Shown here: positions 34,536-45,850 of the stretch, piece after piece
How the letters are laid out: every line of letters starts with the position of its first letter
Position numbering within the stretch: the first letter of the stretch is position 1
Assembly (NCBI GenBank): GCA_947652605.1
Contig: OX393576.1
Span: 65,262,966 to 65,326,965, forward strand
Source of the DNA: Elmis aenea
Taxonomy: Eukaryota; Arthropoda; Insecta; Coleoptera; Elmidae
DNA: 64,000 nucleotides
Direction of reading: 5' to 3'
Position numbers and translations under genes: made by a program
Notes under the pieces: generated by a model
Seen by the model: only the letters and a program-made list of their open reading frames with translations
What the model was told of the DNA's origin: nothing
Database searches by the model: none

Positions 34536-35565
34536 GGTTATTATTAAAACAAATAGTATAAATAAATAAAAGAATCTCTACCTAACAGTTGTGGCTGTAG
34601 AAAAAAATAAGTTAAGCAAAAAAACAAAACATTCAAGATAAGTAATTTTTAATTTAACCTACAAACAACATGAATCACCCAGATGAATGGAACATTTAAC
34701 AAGCTGATAATTGGTCATGTTTAATGGAATTTACTGACAAAGGATTATCTGAAAAGCTCCAATGAAATATACGCATTTTTTTTTTAAATAAGCTCGGTTA
34801 ACTAATTGCACGAATTGTTTTTACTTTGTATGGGTTTTATACATCTAACAAACAAAAAATTGCCCGGCTTTTTCTATAATATTTCAATGGGGATGTACGC
34901 TAGGGCAACCTTTCTGAAAAGCAATAACACACACGTACGAACAACACACACAGTCACGTACAAAGCGTTTAATTTAATTTATACTCATCTATAATACAGC
35001 CTCGAGAAATAAAAATCACGCGTTTTGATTTTCCCATGATTTTTCGTTGTAGTAGTCTGTATTCAAAATATTTCTTACATAACAAAAAACTGAATAATTG
35101 AACATTTATTAGTACCATTTTTTCTTAAATGTATAATTCAATATTATGCTCGCAACCTTTTTCTTGTCATCCAATATAAATTTAATAATATCCTTAACGT
35201 TAATCTGCATATAGTAAATATTTTTATTCTGTTTAAGTAACCCCGATAGCAATTTAATCGCAATTTTGTTTTAAAACATGATTGATTACCTTTGTTTTAT
35301 TCGAATCGTATCATTAATAAATATTTTGTCCAATAAATAGTTCAATGAACTGTAATCTTCGATCAATGTTCGATGGATAAAATGAAAAATGAATACATTT
35401 CAAATATTTATGGTCTATAACAAAATGTCGTCTAAATCACAGCTAAACGGAAATTGATTGTCGTAATAAATATTTAGCTCGATAAAGTAAACACGTATTT
35501 ACTTGCTTATTTATCGTTTTTTCATAACGTTTAAAAATATATTAAAGTAGTGTGTGTTGTATTAA
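34536..35565. other. No gene seen
   Basis: AT-rich sequence without a recognised element end or coding signal. Confidence 0.45.
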
Positions 35566-36006
35566 TACAGGGTGGTTGAAATTTGAGAGAGAATCTGTAA
35601 AAATTACGTTATAAATAAAAACAATCATATTTACAAATAAAATTTGTGATATGCTTGTATGCGGCGAAACATTGTGGCGGCGAAGAATTGTGTAGGAAAA
35701 GAAATGTGGGCGAAGAATTGTGGAGGCGAAGAATTGTGAGCGAAGAATTATGGACGAAGACATGTGGGAGAAGAATTGTGGGCGAAGAATTGTGGGCGAA
35801 GAATTGTGGGCGAAGAATTGTGGGCGAAGAATTGTGGGCGAAGAATTGTGGGCGAAGAATTGTGGGCGAAGAATTGTGGGCGAAGACATGTGGGAGAAGA
35901 ATTGTGGGCGAAGAATTGTGGGGGAAGAATGTTCCTAGACCCATACTCTAGCTATTCTAATAAGCGAGAACCCTATGCTTAAAACTCGAATTTCTACCAC
36001 CCTGTA
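35566..36006. mobile_element. TACAGGGTGG element carrying a minisatellite, 441 bp
   Basis: Left end TACAGGGTGGTTGAAATTTG, right end CGAATTTCTACCACCCTGTA. The right subterminal sequence (TACTCTAGCTATTCTAATAA then GCGAGAACCC) matches the left end of the 49437 element in reverse (GATCTCGCTTATTATAATAG), so the two are one family. The centre is replaced by the array at 35663-35931. Confidence 0.85.
35663..35931 (+). repeat. 14-bp minisatellite, about 19 units
   Basis: The unit is GGGCGAAGAATTGT. The block 35773-35881 is nearly perfect. The edges vary (GGAGGCGAAG, GGACGAAGACATG, GGGAGAAG). Because 14 is not a multiple of 3 and the unit lacks stops in several frames, overlapping ORFs on both strands run through it, each coding a 14-residue periodic peptide (AKNCGRRIVGEELW on plus). 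These are not genes. Confidence 0.95.
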
Positions 36007-36315
36007 TATAGATGTCATAAAAAATTATATTTATGAAAAATGATTAGGACTCCCGCAGTTGCTTATTTAACAGCATATTGCAGAAGCGAAAGGTGTTGTA
36101 GGTTATTAATATCTATGGCAAGAAAAAGTACAAGCAAATTTATATAAATGTATCAACAAACTTACCTCTAATAAATGAAAAGAAGCGACGCATTTTAATG
36201 ATCACCTTGTTACATATCTTATGGAAACTGTCCAGCTAAGAATGGGCGATGCAATATTTTTTACATCTGTAACAAAGCAAACAAAAACCAGATTATACGC
36301 AACAGTATATGCATA

Positions 36316-36830
36316 TACAGGGTGAGGCATCACTTATGACCCCCCACTTATTTTGTTATTGGAAAGAATGATTAAAAAAGGTTTCAAATAAAAGTTGTTT
36401 GAAGTATTTCCCAAAATATTGTCATGTCATATTTCGTTTTAGGAGTTACGGCACCATATTTGTTTTTTTTTAAATGGCACCATACATATTTTTTTATACG
36501 GTTTGAAAGACATTTTCTTTCTGTTTTCAACGCACTAAAACTTTTATACCCTTACATAACAAAATTTTTAAGAAAATCGCAAAAGAACAATTTTGTTTTA
36601 AAATGAAATGATGCTATGGCATTCTTAAATACAAAACATCATATTCCTCGTTTTTTTTTTTTCCAAAAACGATAAAATGTAAAACAATGCAGATCCATCT
36701 TGACACAATAAAATTAACATGTAACCACAAAATTACTTCAATAAGTGTTCAAAATGACCTCCATCATTTTCAGTACATAATCGCACTCTCTTTAAAAGCA
36801 TTTTTAAATACAAAACATTATTTCTCGTTT
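36316..36830 (+). mobile_element. TACAGGGTGAGGCATCAC element, left part
   Basis: Opens TACAGGGTGAGGCATCACTT and matches the left arm of the 22972-24709 element through AAATAAAAGTTGTTTGAA, AAATGGCACCATACATAT and TTATACCCTTACATAAC. The matching right arm is missing. A transposase C-terminal remnant lies within at 36738-36795. A TACAGGGTG-type right end (GGGGACACCCTGTA) occurs later at 37296-37309 but has different terminal sequence. Confidence 0.7.
36738..36795 (-). pseudogene. Transposase C-terminal remnant, GGHFEHLL
   Basis: The minus strand reads RVRLCTENDGGHFEHLLK followed by a stop. This is a better-preserved version of the remnant at 23325-23400 in a related element. Nothing upstream in frame is recognisable, so only the extreme C-terminus survives. 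Its position inside a TACAGGGTG element is the main support for assigning that transposase to the family. Confidence 0.5.
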
Positions 36831-37295
36831 TTTTTTTACACTCTGTTCCTTATTTTCAGCTTTTCCTAAAAACCGGTTTGATTTTCCGAAAACTTCACTT
36901 GAACAAAGTTGTAGCCCATAAAATTTGCTATCTGGAATAGGCCGTCGGTGTTTTTGTACAACCTTTCGTTTTAAAGATACAGCGGTTGCAAAGTCTAAGA
37001 AACAATTAAAGTTTTTAAATTTTAAACATTTTTTTTTGTACAAACTGCTTTATAACTTTTAAACCATTGCCTGTAGACAAAAAATAATTATAACCAATTT
37101 TGTAGGTAATTTTATGCTTTATTAAAAGGCTGCAAGGTATTTACGATAAAATTGATATTTTTGGCGACAGAGCAATTTAAATGAGAAGTATAAAAAAATC
37201 AAGAAGGCGTTGACATCTGATTAGCATTTGTTTTACTTGAAATTTTTATTAGAAAAAGGCTTTCTATCACCACTTAAAATATTTGCGGTGATAAC

Positions 37296-37309
37296 GGGGA
37301 CACCCTGTA
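37296..37309 (+). mobile_element. Isolated CACCCTGTA right terminus
   Basis: GGGGACACCCTGTA has the form of a TACAGGGTGTCCC-type end. The partner left end is not identifiable between 36831 and here. Confidence 0.4.
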
Positions 37310-38112
37310 TTTTAATAAGAGGTTTCATTATTTTGTTTATTTGTATGTAGCTAAATTTAAATTTTACTAACATTTTCGGTGAAGGTAAGTCTCAGGCAAT
37401 TAAATTACATGCTGAAAAATATGTTTATTATATTCTTGGGGAAGCACTTTACACCGTTAAAATTTATTTTGACATAGTTCAATCAAAGTTTATTTCGATA
37501 TAAAACTTAACGATATGTTTCATTATAGAACAAACGTTTTATACACTCACAGAATGTTTAATCTTAAGTTATTTAGTTGTGTAATAAAGTGTAACGACAC
37601 AACGTGCAATATATTAATAAATTTTCTGAGCAGTTCGTTGTTGCGCTGTAACAAAGGAAGCCGAAAGAGCTTTCACCCCCCGAAGCGACCGAAAGCGTAC
37701 TGCTGAATTCCTAAACCGACGCCTGAACAGTGTAAGCTTGGAACTAAATGATATACGACAGGTAAAACAGGACCTTCCCACGCTTGCGCAAAATATATAG
37801 AAACCACAATCCCTACGACACATGGGAAGTGTCAGACTCTTTAAACTATAAAAGAAATTGCTTTAGAAAGTAAGGTCGTTTGACTGTACAAATATTGTTT
37901 CAACAGCTATTATTGCAACGGCGCACCTTTGAAACAACATTGCTCCTGTGTCACTTGAATCCTGCAGATAAGATACCTACTGTGTTTGAAAAATTACTTT
38001 TCCGATAATATGAATTCAAAATTGGTTGAAAAGAGAACGATCGGGTTTATATGCGAATTTTTATGAACATTTAGAGAAGAATTTTGGCGATCAAAGTGAT
38101 TAATGTTGTATG
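37310..38112. other. Unique stretch with a short coding-like segment
   Basis: At about 37627-37799 on the plus strand an ATG-less frame reads TKEAERAFTPRSDRKRTAEF, then LNRRLNSVSLELNDIRQVKQ and DLPTLAQNI before a stop. It is charged and balanced, unlike chance AT-rich frames, and its DNA is less AT-rich than the flanks. It is not recognised. It may be a piece of a transposon gag or ORF1, a host exon or chance. The rest of the interval shows nothing. Confidence 0.25.
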
Positions 38113-38299
38113 TACAGGGTGGACCAAATTCGAATGTTTTACGGGGTATCTCGGTTACCGTAACAGTTAGCGAAAATCTGATATCTCTCTCTTGGGCTAT
38201 TTGTTTGAGAAAGGAACGCCTGTGTAATCAGATTTTTTATATTGCCTTTCATTTTGGCACTAAAGACAAAATAGTTATTTATGTATCAAGGCCAAAAAG

Positions 38300-38660
38300 T
38301 GTACCTTTTTCGGCCGCGTCTGGACAAGGCCGAAAAAGTACGTTTTGGCCGAGGTGCATATTACATTTTTTGTGCGATCGAATAAAAACAATTTAAATTT
38401 TTAGTAATTTTCAAAATTATAGGTTAGAAACTACGCGACATTCTGTCACGGACAGATGACGGCGTATGTACTGCATTACCGGCCCTCTCCTTAGCAACGG
38501 CCGTAAAAGTTACTTTTTCGGCCGTTGCTAAGAGTAACGGCCTGAAAAGTAACTTTTACGGCCGTTGCTAAGGATAGGGCCGGTAATGCAGTACTTTATG
38601 GTTGCTAACGCGTCCGTCAAACAGCTGTTTCTAGTACGATAGCACAAAAATTTTTTTTTT
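38300..38660. repeat. CGGCCGTTGCTAAGG foldback repeat
   Basis: The core has arms TACTGCATTACCGGCCCT, TTAGCAACGGCCGTAAAAG and the reverse complement ending GGGCCGGTAATGCAGTA. Inside, GGCCGAAAAAGTA-type motifs recur. Outer TTTTTGTGCGATCG at 38370 is mirrored by CGATAGCACAAAAA near 38637. A reverse-orientation relative lies at 51990-52575. Confidence 0.6.
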
Positions 38661-39049
38661 TCATTTTTGAAAATTTACTACAATTTCTTTATTTATTAAA
38701 ATAGAACAAAGTGTTATGAAGGTTTTTTATACAGATTTTTATGCCTAGCGACTTTGACTTTCGAGGTAAGAAGTAAAAAAAATAGAAACCCTTGTTGGCT
38801 ATGACTTTATATAGAAGAAAATTGTATAAGTACCTTTTTAAAAATAAATAGTGTTACATATTTGTTGCAAAAAATAACTGAGATATGGCTAATTTTGTAA
38901 AAATTGCCTTATCAAAGTTTGCAATTATTAAACAGCTAAACTTGGAAATGCCGTTTAGTTGCTTAATAATTGCAAACATCACTTATTTAAAAACTCATGG
39001 TAAACTTTGATAACGAAATTTTTACAAAACATGTATATAACGTAAATAT

Positions 39050-39560
39050 GGTAAATGAATCCCGGGATTTAAAAAAAGTGTTATTTTCGTTTATTTTGAG
39101 CTAAGATCTTTGTAATACTATCATAACTTATCAGAATTTATTATTAATAGATATCTTTACAGTAAATTATGGAAAAACTTTATTTTTATTTCAAAATAAT
39201 TTTCTCTTTTATATTTTTGCTTTTAGTTTGGTGTAAAGAAGCCGTGGAGACAGCTCCATAACAAATTTAATAGCTTTAAAATACGTTTATAGTTATATTT
39301 TTGTGTACCCTAGTAATTCGAAGCAAAATAGCTTGTAAATGAAATTTTATAGATGAAAACGATGTTTCTTTGCTGCTAGATGCTCTCAAGACAATTTCAC
39401 CTACAGCAATAGAGACAGAGACATTTTATACAACAAGATTTCTTATTAATAAATAAAAAAAAGAAGACTAAAATTTGGTGATCGAAGCACAGATCACCTT
39501 TGTTTTCTTAAATCACATTACAAAAGTTCTTTGTAAAAATTATATTGTGTTCATAACGGC
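39050..39560 (+). repeat. Stretch shared with the hAT element at 57826-58651
   Basis: TGCTGCTAGATGCTCTCAAG, AGCAAAATAGCTTGTAAATG and GATCACCTTTGTTTTCTTAA here are the reverse complement of sequence at about 58110-58320. A CCCGGGA motif at 39061 corresponds to the TCCCGGGA stretch near 58577. The hAT ends themselves are not visible here, so this is a fragment or an older copy. Confidence 0.55.
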
Positions 39561-40079
39561 TTACTTAATATAATATTAAATTTTGGTTCAAAAATTATTT
39601 GAGGTTATAAAAATTAACCAAAATAGTGCAGTTGTATCCAAAATCGCTTCCTCTTTCCAAAAATGTAAAAATGTACATAGTCTTCCATTTAAAACCGGAA
39701 ATAAAATAATTTTGAGCTTGTACCTAAAAATCCGTTTTTTTGCACATATCATATAATAAAAGTTTACTTAATATCTCGAAAGTCAAGGTCGCCAAAGAAA
39801 TTTTAATTTTGTTTTTATATTAAGCATAAAAGTCTGCATGAAAAACCTTGCTAAGATTTGCTTTTATTTTAGTAAAAAAAGAAGTTATCGAGAATTTTAA
39901 AAAATGATGAAATTTCATTTTTCGTTCGTAGTGCTAAAATGGGAAGCGATAAAAAAGTCTGATTACACAGGCGTTCTTTTCTCAAAAAACTTGCCCAAGA
40001 GACCTACATCAGATTATCGCTAACTATTACGGTAACCGAGATACCCCGTAAAACATTCGAATTTGGTCTACCCGGTGCA

Positions 40080-42917
40080 TAAGTTTGTATGTCTAATTAA
40101 AAATCACTCGCCTATTCTGTTGTTTGTTTATAATTTAGTTCCCAAATAGATAAACCGCTAAAGATAAAAGTCATTTATGACGATACTATGAAACAGCGCA
40201 TATCCACAATACCGATAGGGAAACAGAATTTAAATTATTCAAAATAGAATAAGCAATTTTAATTTAATACATGCAACAACATAAGCAAATGTTATTGTCA
40301 ATAAAACTTAATATTAAAAGTACTGAAGCTTTTATGCCGACAATGTTTTTTAATGTTGTTTATTGCTTTTGATTGATAGCAAACAACCGCTAAATCAATA
40401 TTACACCCCAGCAACGCTCTTCATTCGGTAAAAAATGGATACTAAATATTGTTTATGAAATAACTGTCATATTTTCACGAAAAAATGTAGTCTATTAGCA
40501 AATATACAAATGTTGTATTACGTTTGGGGCGTTTAATGAAGGCAGTGAAACTTTTTTGCATAACGATAAAGCTATTTAATTTGTGTATGCCCACAAATCT
40601 CTCTTTCAAACTATCTTTTTTAATCGGGTGGCAGTAAAATATTGCCTGTGTGGAAATCTATTGAACTAATATGACGAATGGTGACATACGTAAACACACA
40701 AATTATTATTGCTGTGACATTACAGGTATGCAAAGTATACAAAAATAAATTTACAGACGTGGAACAATGAATAAAAGCTAATAATTTAATGTGTTAAATA
40801 AATTAATAAAAATGTGAAAAGCGCAAAAATCGTTGTATTCCTTTATTCAAAATTAACGACTTTAAAAAACTACACCTAACAACCTAACAGATTAAACCGA
40901 AAGTTGGGACATCGGCAAATTAAAGAATTTCTTAACCTCTTCAGACCTGAATTAATTTTGAGGCTTAAAAAAATTATTCTGGCTTGTGAGTACATTATTT
41001 AGGTTATAAATAACGTAATTCATGTTTTTTAAATTTTCATTTTCCTGGATTTTCCACATGTCCATTTTAGTGGACATTGGGTCTTGAGCAGATATCAAAT
41101 TAGGTCTCGCGGGACAAAAATGATTAAAAAAAATTACGGCGATTTTTCTTAAGAACATTTTTTCACAATTAACAAAAATCCGTAGCTTAAACATCAAAAA
41201 ACCTCAAAAAATTCGAATTAACACACACCACTGAACTGACATCTTTCGTATCAACGTCAGTACCTAAAACGAAATGCAACCATAATGCGGCTTAGATTTG
41301 CTCACCTCACGAAAAAAAAAACTGATTACATCTCGAGAATGCTATTTTTCCTACGAATTTAAACTTATATTATAGAACGAAAGTTAATGTAAACGAACTA
41401 TATGACAATATTATTATATGTATGAAGTATTAATTAATCATTTAATTTCCATAGCGACACCACCACACTGACATTGACATAAATAAAATTATAACCTGCA
41501 AACGAAATATATTTAATATTAATTTTTGTTACCATTTTTAGGCTTTTATATAAAATGCTACATTAAAATTAAATTATTTGATTAGAATATTAATGCAATT
41601 TTAGTTTATTATGAGTTTAAGCTAAACAAATCGTAAATTTTACAATTTGATTTTGACATTGACATTATTTTCGCCACTAGTGACGAAATTAAAACTTTCA
41701 TGTAGGGTAGGCAGTGAGAAAATGATAACTTTCATGTACATAAGTAGAAAAACGTTTTGTTTACGACAAAAACGCATTTCTAAATGTAGACAAATATGTT
41801 ATATACCTTCAATAATTTGCCGGGCTCCGTGCCTTTTGGCAATGCAGAGAAAATGTGATATTTTCGCCTTTTTTGTTTTACCGCCTCCAGCTTCAAACAG
41901 GAATGAAAAGTGCGAGGGGTGAATATAATTTAAAAACAATTGTTTACAAATTAAATGTCGTTCCACATCGATATACGCGTAAACTGTATCTACCAAGTTA
42001 TTCATAACATCATGGTTTGAGAGCCGCAATATCATTACTATCGTAATTTATACCGTACGAGTATCATTTTTAAATGAAAAATATTATGCTGCAGAAACCC
42101 CTCAATGTTTAAATTAAACTTAATTTAAAATTTGTAATATACAGATATAAAAACAAACAGTAAATAATTTACTGTCCAATAGAAATGTTGAACATCTTTA
42201 CTTAAATAAAAACGAATTCTTTAAAATAATACTTTGTTTTTTAACAGTGTTTTTAAACCTACTTTATTTGTACATCTTGGTAGAGTTATTATACCATCTT
42301 TACTATCTTTATTTCTATTTATTGATATGCGTATTGGGTATTAAATTATTAAAATGTTATTTACTCATCTTTTTAGTGATAGTCATTAATTATATTTGTC
42401 ATATCTGCGACTAAGATTGTGTTTAACAAACTGTAAGGCACAGTTTCATGGCGTGATAACGTGGAAACAAAACTTTCTTGTAACAAGATATCAAAGTTGT
42501 ACCTCTGGGTCCCAATTCATCAGTGTGTAAGCTTAAAGAATAAAAGACCAATGTCCTCAAAATAAAATGTTCTTGTATAAGTTTTTTCTTAATTAATATA
42601 TTTTCCCCAAAACCAATAATTTAAACTATGCATCGATACATTTTAAACACGGAATGGAATGTTTGATATATGATATATGAATTTGATTCAGGATTAACTT
42701 TTCTATAAATCACGGTGGCTTTGAAAACCAAACGACAACTTTTTTTCGATTAATTTCTTTTTTGTCTTAAACCGTATGAATTTTTAATTCTTTTTTGTAA
42801 TTAATTATTAGAAAGTATTTGATTTGTTTAAATAATTTACATCTGATGGGCAGCCAATAACACATGCTTTGGTTACCTACCAACACTTTACGATGATATT
42901 TGTGATATAAATTCATA
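40080..42917. other. No gene seen
   Basis: AT-rich sequence. A 91-codon plus ORF at 41647-41922 has no recognisable motif. It spans GCCGGGCTCCGTGC (about 41819-41832), a 14-mer also present in family M copy 2, so it may sit in repeat DNA. No splice-bounded coding segment stands out. Confidence 0.4.
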
Positions 42918-43300
42918 TACAGGGTGCCCCAGATATTATTTTCAGAATGGATCTCGCTTATTACAAGAGATACATGTTTAAATTAGATGAATTATTCTTT
43001 AGTATGAGAGGAGCTATAATCTCTTTTATAGTATCTACTGTTTTGTAATTCGATAGTCTTTTTAGCAAATTTGTTATCATATAATTTTGGGCAGATTTAC
43101 AACTAATGAAAATTTTGACATGTTGATATGCTACATTTTTTGCAATAGAAACTTTGTAAAAACGGATAGTTTTTATTCCTGGATTTGTTTTGGATTTTTG
43201 GTTGGTTTCTCAGCGGAGCCATATTCTTTTAAATTTATTTTCATATTTCTGTAATTACTCGCAATATGTGGCCTTCTCTCGGGATGTGTATTTATTTACA
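42918..43300. mobile_element. TACAGGGTGCCCC element, relative of 6084-7023
   Basis: Opens TACAGGGTGCCCCAGATATT and continues GATCTCGCTTATTACAAGAG, TTAAATTAGATGAATTA, GTAATTCGATAGTCTTT and TTGGATTTTTGGTTGG, all shared with the element at 6084. The right half is lost or replaced before 43365. Confidence 0.7.
43195..43290 (-). pseudogene. Transposase N-terminal helix-turn-helix remnant, second copy
   Basis: The minus strand reads HPERRPHIASNYRNMKINLK then EYGSAEKPTKNPKQI, followed by a stop. It is homologous to the remnant at 6681-6956. HPERRPH-SNYR is closer to the family pattern I recall, so the two copies decayed independently. About 35 residues remain. Confidence 0.5.
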
Positions 43301-43364
43301 AAACGAACATCCTCTGCGAACTGTTCATTATGTCCCGAGAAATATTAACTTTCAACATATGACA

Positions 43365-44110
43365 TACTAAATATATTTTATCAGCAAATCATGTATCTAC
43401 AAGAAAACGTAAAAATAGGTATACAGGGTAGAGGGTGTTACATTTGAAATAGTAAAGTTGCTTATTGGTTCTCGAAAACTAAATACCCTGTGCATTTAAA
43501 AATAATTGCAGGTTATATAGCTAATAAATTCCAACAACTTTTGTGGTAAAAACTTTTTTGTTACTACCCTAATAACAGAGAACAAATAATTTGTATTACA
43601 ATTAGCTTAATTTTTGACCCTACGCATCCACCAGAATAATAACTCTGGAAATGTTAACTCAAGACAAAAACATATTTAATATTTTTTAAAGACAATTAAT
43701 TTATCTACAAAAAAACTTAAAAATATACAGGTGTTCTACTTGAAATAGTAAAGTTGCATATTAATTCTCGAAAACTAAATACTCTGTGCATTTAAAAATA
43801 ATTGTTCAGTCGAAACCAAAACATACTTAATATTTTTTACTTGCAATTAATTTATCTATAAGAAAACGAAAAAATATACAGGGTGTTCTATTTGAAATAG
43901 TAAAGTGGCATATTGATTCTCGAAAACTTCATACTCTGTGCATTTAAAAATAATTGTAGGTTATATAGCTAATAAATTCCAACAACTTTTGTGGTAAAAA
44001 CTTTTTTGTTACTCCTCTAATAACAAAGATAATAAATAATTTGTCTTACGATTAGCTTAATTTTTTAACCCGGCGCATTCACCGGAATTTCATCTCTGAG
44101 GGGCAGAATA
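43365..44110 (+). repeat. Three satellite-like units with CAGGGTGTT junctions
   Basis: Each unit begins near ATATTTTWTYTA, runs through ATTTATCTACAAGAAAACG and a TATACAGGGT-type junction (43422, about 43725 and about 43877). It then reads TTGAAATAGTAAAGTTGCAT, TTCTCGAAAACT and GTGCATTTAAAAATAATTG. The first and third units continue with GGTTATATAGCTAATAAATT and CAACAACTTTTGTGGTAAAA. The middle one lacks that part, so it is about 150 bp instead of about 300 bp. Confidence 0.75.
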
Positions 44111-44379
44111 ACCTATATTTACGGCTTTGACAATAGCAACATGTTATTGCACAACGTATATTTACGGGTTAAAAACGGCTTAAAACAAAATGTTATAGCT
44201 CTTCGATTTTTAGAAAAAAGTTTCAAGTGTTATGCTTTTTCGATGATATCCGTAATTATGTGTACATTTTCAATGGTAGTATGTTTTCCCTGAATCCAAA
44301 TTATGTTCATCTACAAGATGTGCGATATTTTTATGTTTCGTGGGGCGATTATTCTAGTATTTTCTAAGGACTTTCTTTC

Positions 44380-44430
44380 GTTTTATCGGGGACCGGTAGC
44401 GGACCTCGGACTACAGTTTGGGAGACGCTG
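44380..44430 (+). mobile_element. Possible hAT right terminus
   Basis: GGACCGGTAGCGGACCTCGG then ACTACAGTTTGGGAGACGCTG resembles ends of hAT elements whose complement starts CAGTGGTTCCCAAACTG. No partner end or duplication was found. Confidence 0.35.
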
Positions 44431-45128
44431 CTTCAAGGGTTAAACTTCAAGCGGTATCTTTAACTTAATCTCAGCAGGCAATTGTTCGTAACAATTTTTA
44501 CAGTATGATTTTAGCGTGCGGCTTTGATTACAGCGCGTCCATTTTTGCCGGCAAAACATATTACCTGGCGTGGCTCTGCGTGATTGTTAATTGTTTAGGT
44601 ATGAAATGTAGCGACACGAATACAGCAAACGCCGCTACAGTTTCCATGCTCGCACGTTCACTCTAGGTATTGTTTTCCCGTCACGATATCATCACTCTCC
44701 GGGTTCACACGCTTCGCTCATTGCTCGTATTGGATCTCATTTTCCATGACAATATATCTTTTTATTAATTTTCTGTTTCGAATGGGAGAGGCAGATATAT
44801 TGCCTGTGACGAATAATAGTGGTTGGTAATTAATTGTTTTTTTATAGTGTTATATTTATGTTGCTGTTACAATACAATATTAATGTGGGCACGTTGTCTG
44901 CTCCTATAGACGTTATTTATCTTGTTTTTTCGATTATAGCGAATGGCCAAAAGTATCAAGTAATTTGCTAAATATCTGCACGGCTGCATCACTAAACTCG
45001 ATTCATTATGGGGAAACTTACTTAATAAAAGAGATAAAGAAAAGGTTAATGAGCAAAAAAATAAAAAACAACTTTTAGCTATGATTGTTTTGACAGCATT
45101 TTTAAAACATCTGATTTTTTTATGGCCC
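44431..45128. other. Unique-looking island, no gene seen
   Basis: Bases 44500-44760 are notably less AT-rich than the surroundings (GCGTGCGGCTTTGATTACAG, CTGGCGTGGCTCTGCG, CTCCGGGTTCACACGCTTCG) and match no repeat seen in the window. All frames are broken. Regulatory DNA or a decayed gene fragment are both possible. Confidence 0.35.
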
Positions 45129-45180
45129 CAGTGGCGGATCAAGCAGTTGGAGGGCCCCAAGCGCAACCTAGTTTAGAGGC
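45129..45180 (+). mobile_element. hAT left terminus, truncated
   Basis: CAGTGGCGGATCAAGCAGTT then GGAGGGCCCCAAGCGC is a typical hAT end of the CAGTGGCG class with subterminal GGGCCCC. No right end follows. Confidence 0.55.
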
Positions 45181-45464
45181 ATCTTTGTTTTATACCAAGT
45201 AATGCTATCAAATCAGTTAATTACATAATTAAAAATTTATTGCTAATTAATCAATTGTGTCCTTAAAAACTTGCTTAAGAAACATGTATTGCAATAATTG
45301 GCAGGTACTTTTTATTTGTTGTTACAACTTATTTCAATTCAAAATAGTTGAGACAAACGACATTTCACTTGGAAAAATTAACTCTATGGTACACTGAAAT
45401 TTGAAAAACGTTGGAGCCGTTTCGAGAAACAATTTTAACGTATTGAATTTTTTAAATAGTATAT

Positions 45465-45850
45465 TACTCCTACATAACAAGGAGTTGTAAGAAGCATATT
45501 TCGCACGAGGAGAAAAGTTGTGCACTCGTGTTATGTAGTATACTTTTTCTACGATCACTAATACTTAATTTTACCGATTTTAACGGCTTTTTGGCTAATA
45601 CATGTAATAATTACGATGTCTTGTCAATTTTGACGTAAGCGTACTTTGACATTTCTAGACAAGCGTGCGTTTTGCTTACCGTGCGTTATAACTCACTCAT
45701 TAGGCAATAGACATGCAGGAAGTGTTGGACGTGGGTTTACTTTTATCATTTCTTTAAAAAAAACTGTGCTTTTTGCTTACCGTGCCACTTACTATGCATG
45801 CAGGGTGTACGTTAAGAGTAGTTTACATAAGTGGTTGTAGAAAAAGGTTT
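45465..45850 (+). repeat. Family M element, copy 4
   Basis: Opens ACATAACAAGGAGTTGTAAG and holds both internal subrepeats (ACGTAAGCGTACTTTGACAT and GACGTGGGTTTACTTTTATC), closing at AGTGGTTGTAG. The second subrepeat has lost about 10 bases at CCGTGCCACTTACTATG. Confidence 0.75.

Larger units (their letters stand above)
38113..40079. mobile_element. TACAGGGTGG composite element, 1.97 kb
   Basis: Left end TACAGGGTGGACCAAATTCG, then TTTTACGGGGTATCTCGGTT and CTGATATCTCTC. The right end mirrors it with GAGATACCCCGTAAAACATT, CGAATTTGG and a decayed TCTACCCGGTGCA. The arms extend about 110 bp (GATTACACAGGCG at the right matches CGCCTGTGTAATC at the left). It holds a nested GGCCGAAAAAG foldback (38300-38660) and a stretch shared with the hAT at 57826-58651 (about 39050-39560). 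No intact ORF. Confidence 0.8.

Noticed and set aside
35542..35982. Five overlapping ORFs of 72-115 codons on both strands
   Set aside because: All are translations of the 14-bp minisatellite, which lacks stops. They are not independent genes.
37320..37385. Candidate exon before GTAAGT near 37385
   Set aside because: The sequence is very AT-rich and the acceptor is weak.
43365..44110. CRISPR-like array
   Set aside because: The repeats are long, unequal and contain transposon-like junctions, and the genome is eukaryotic.
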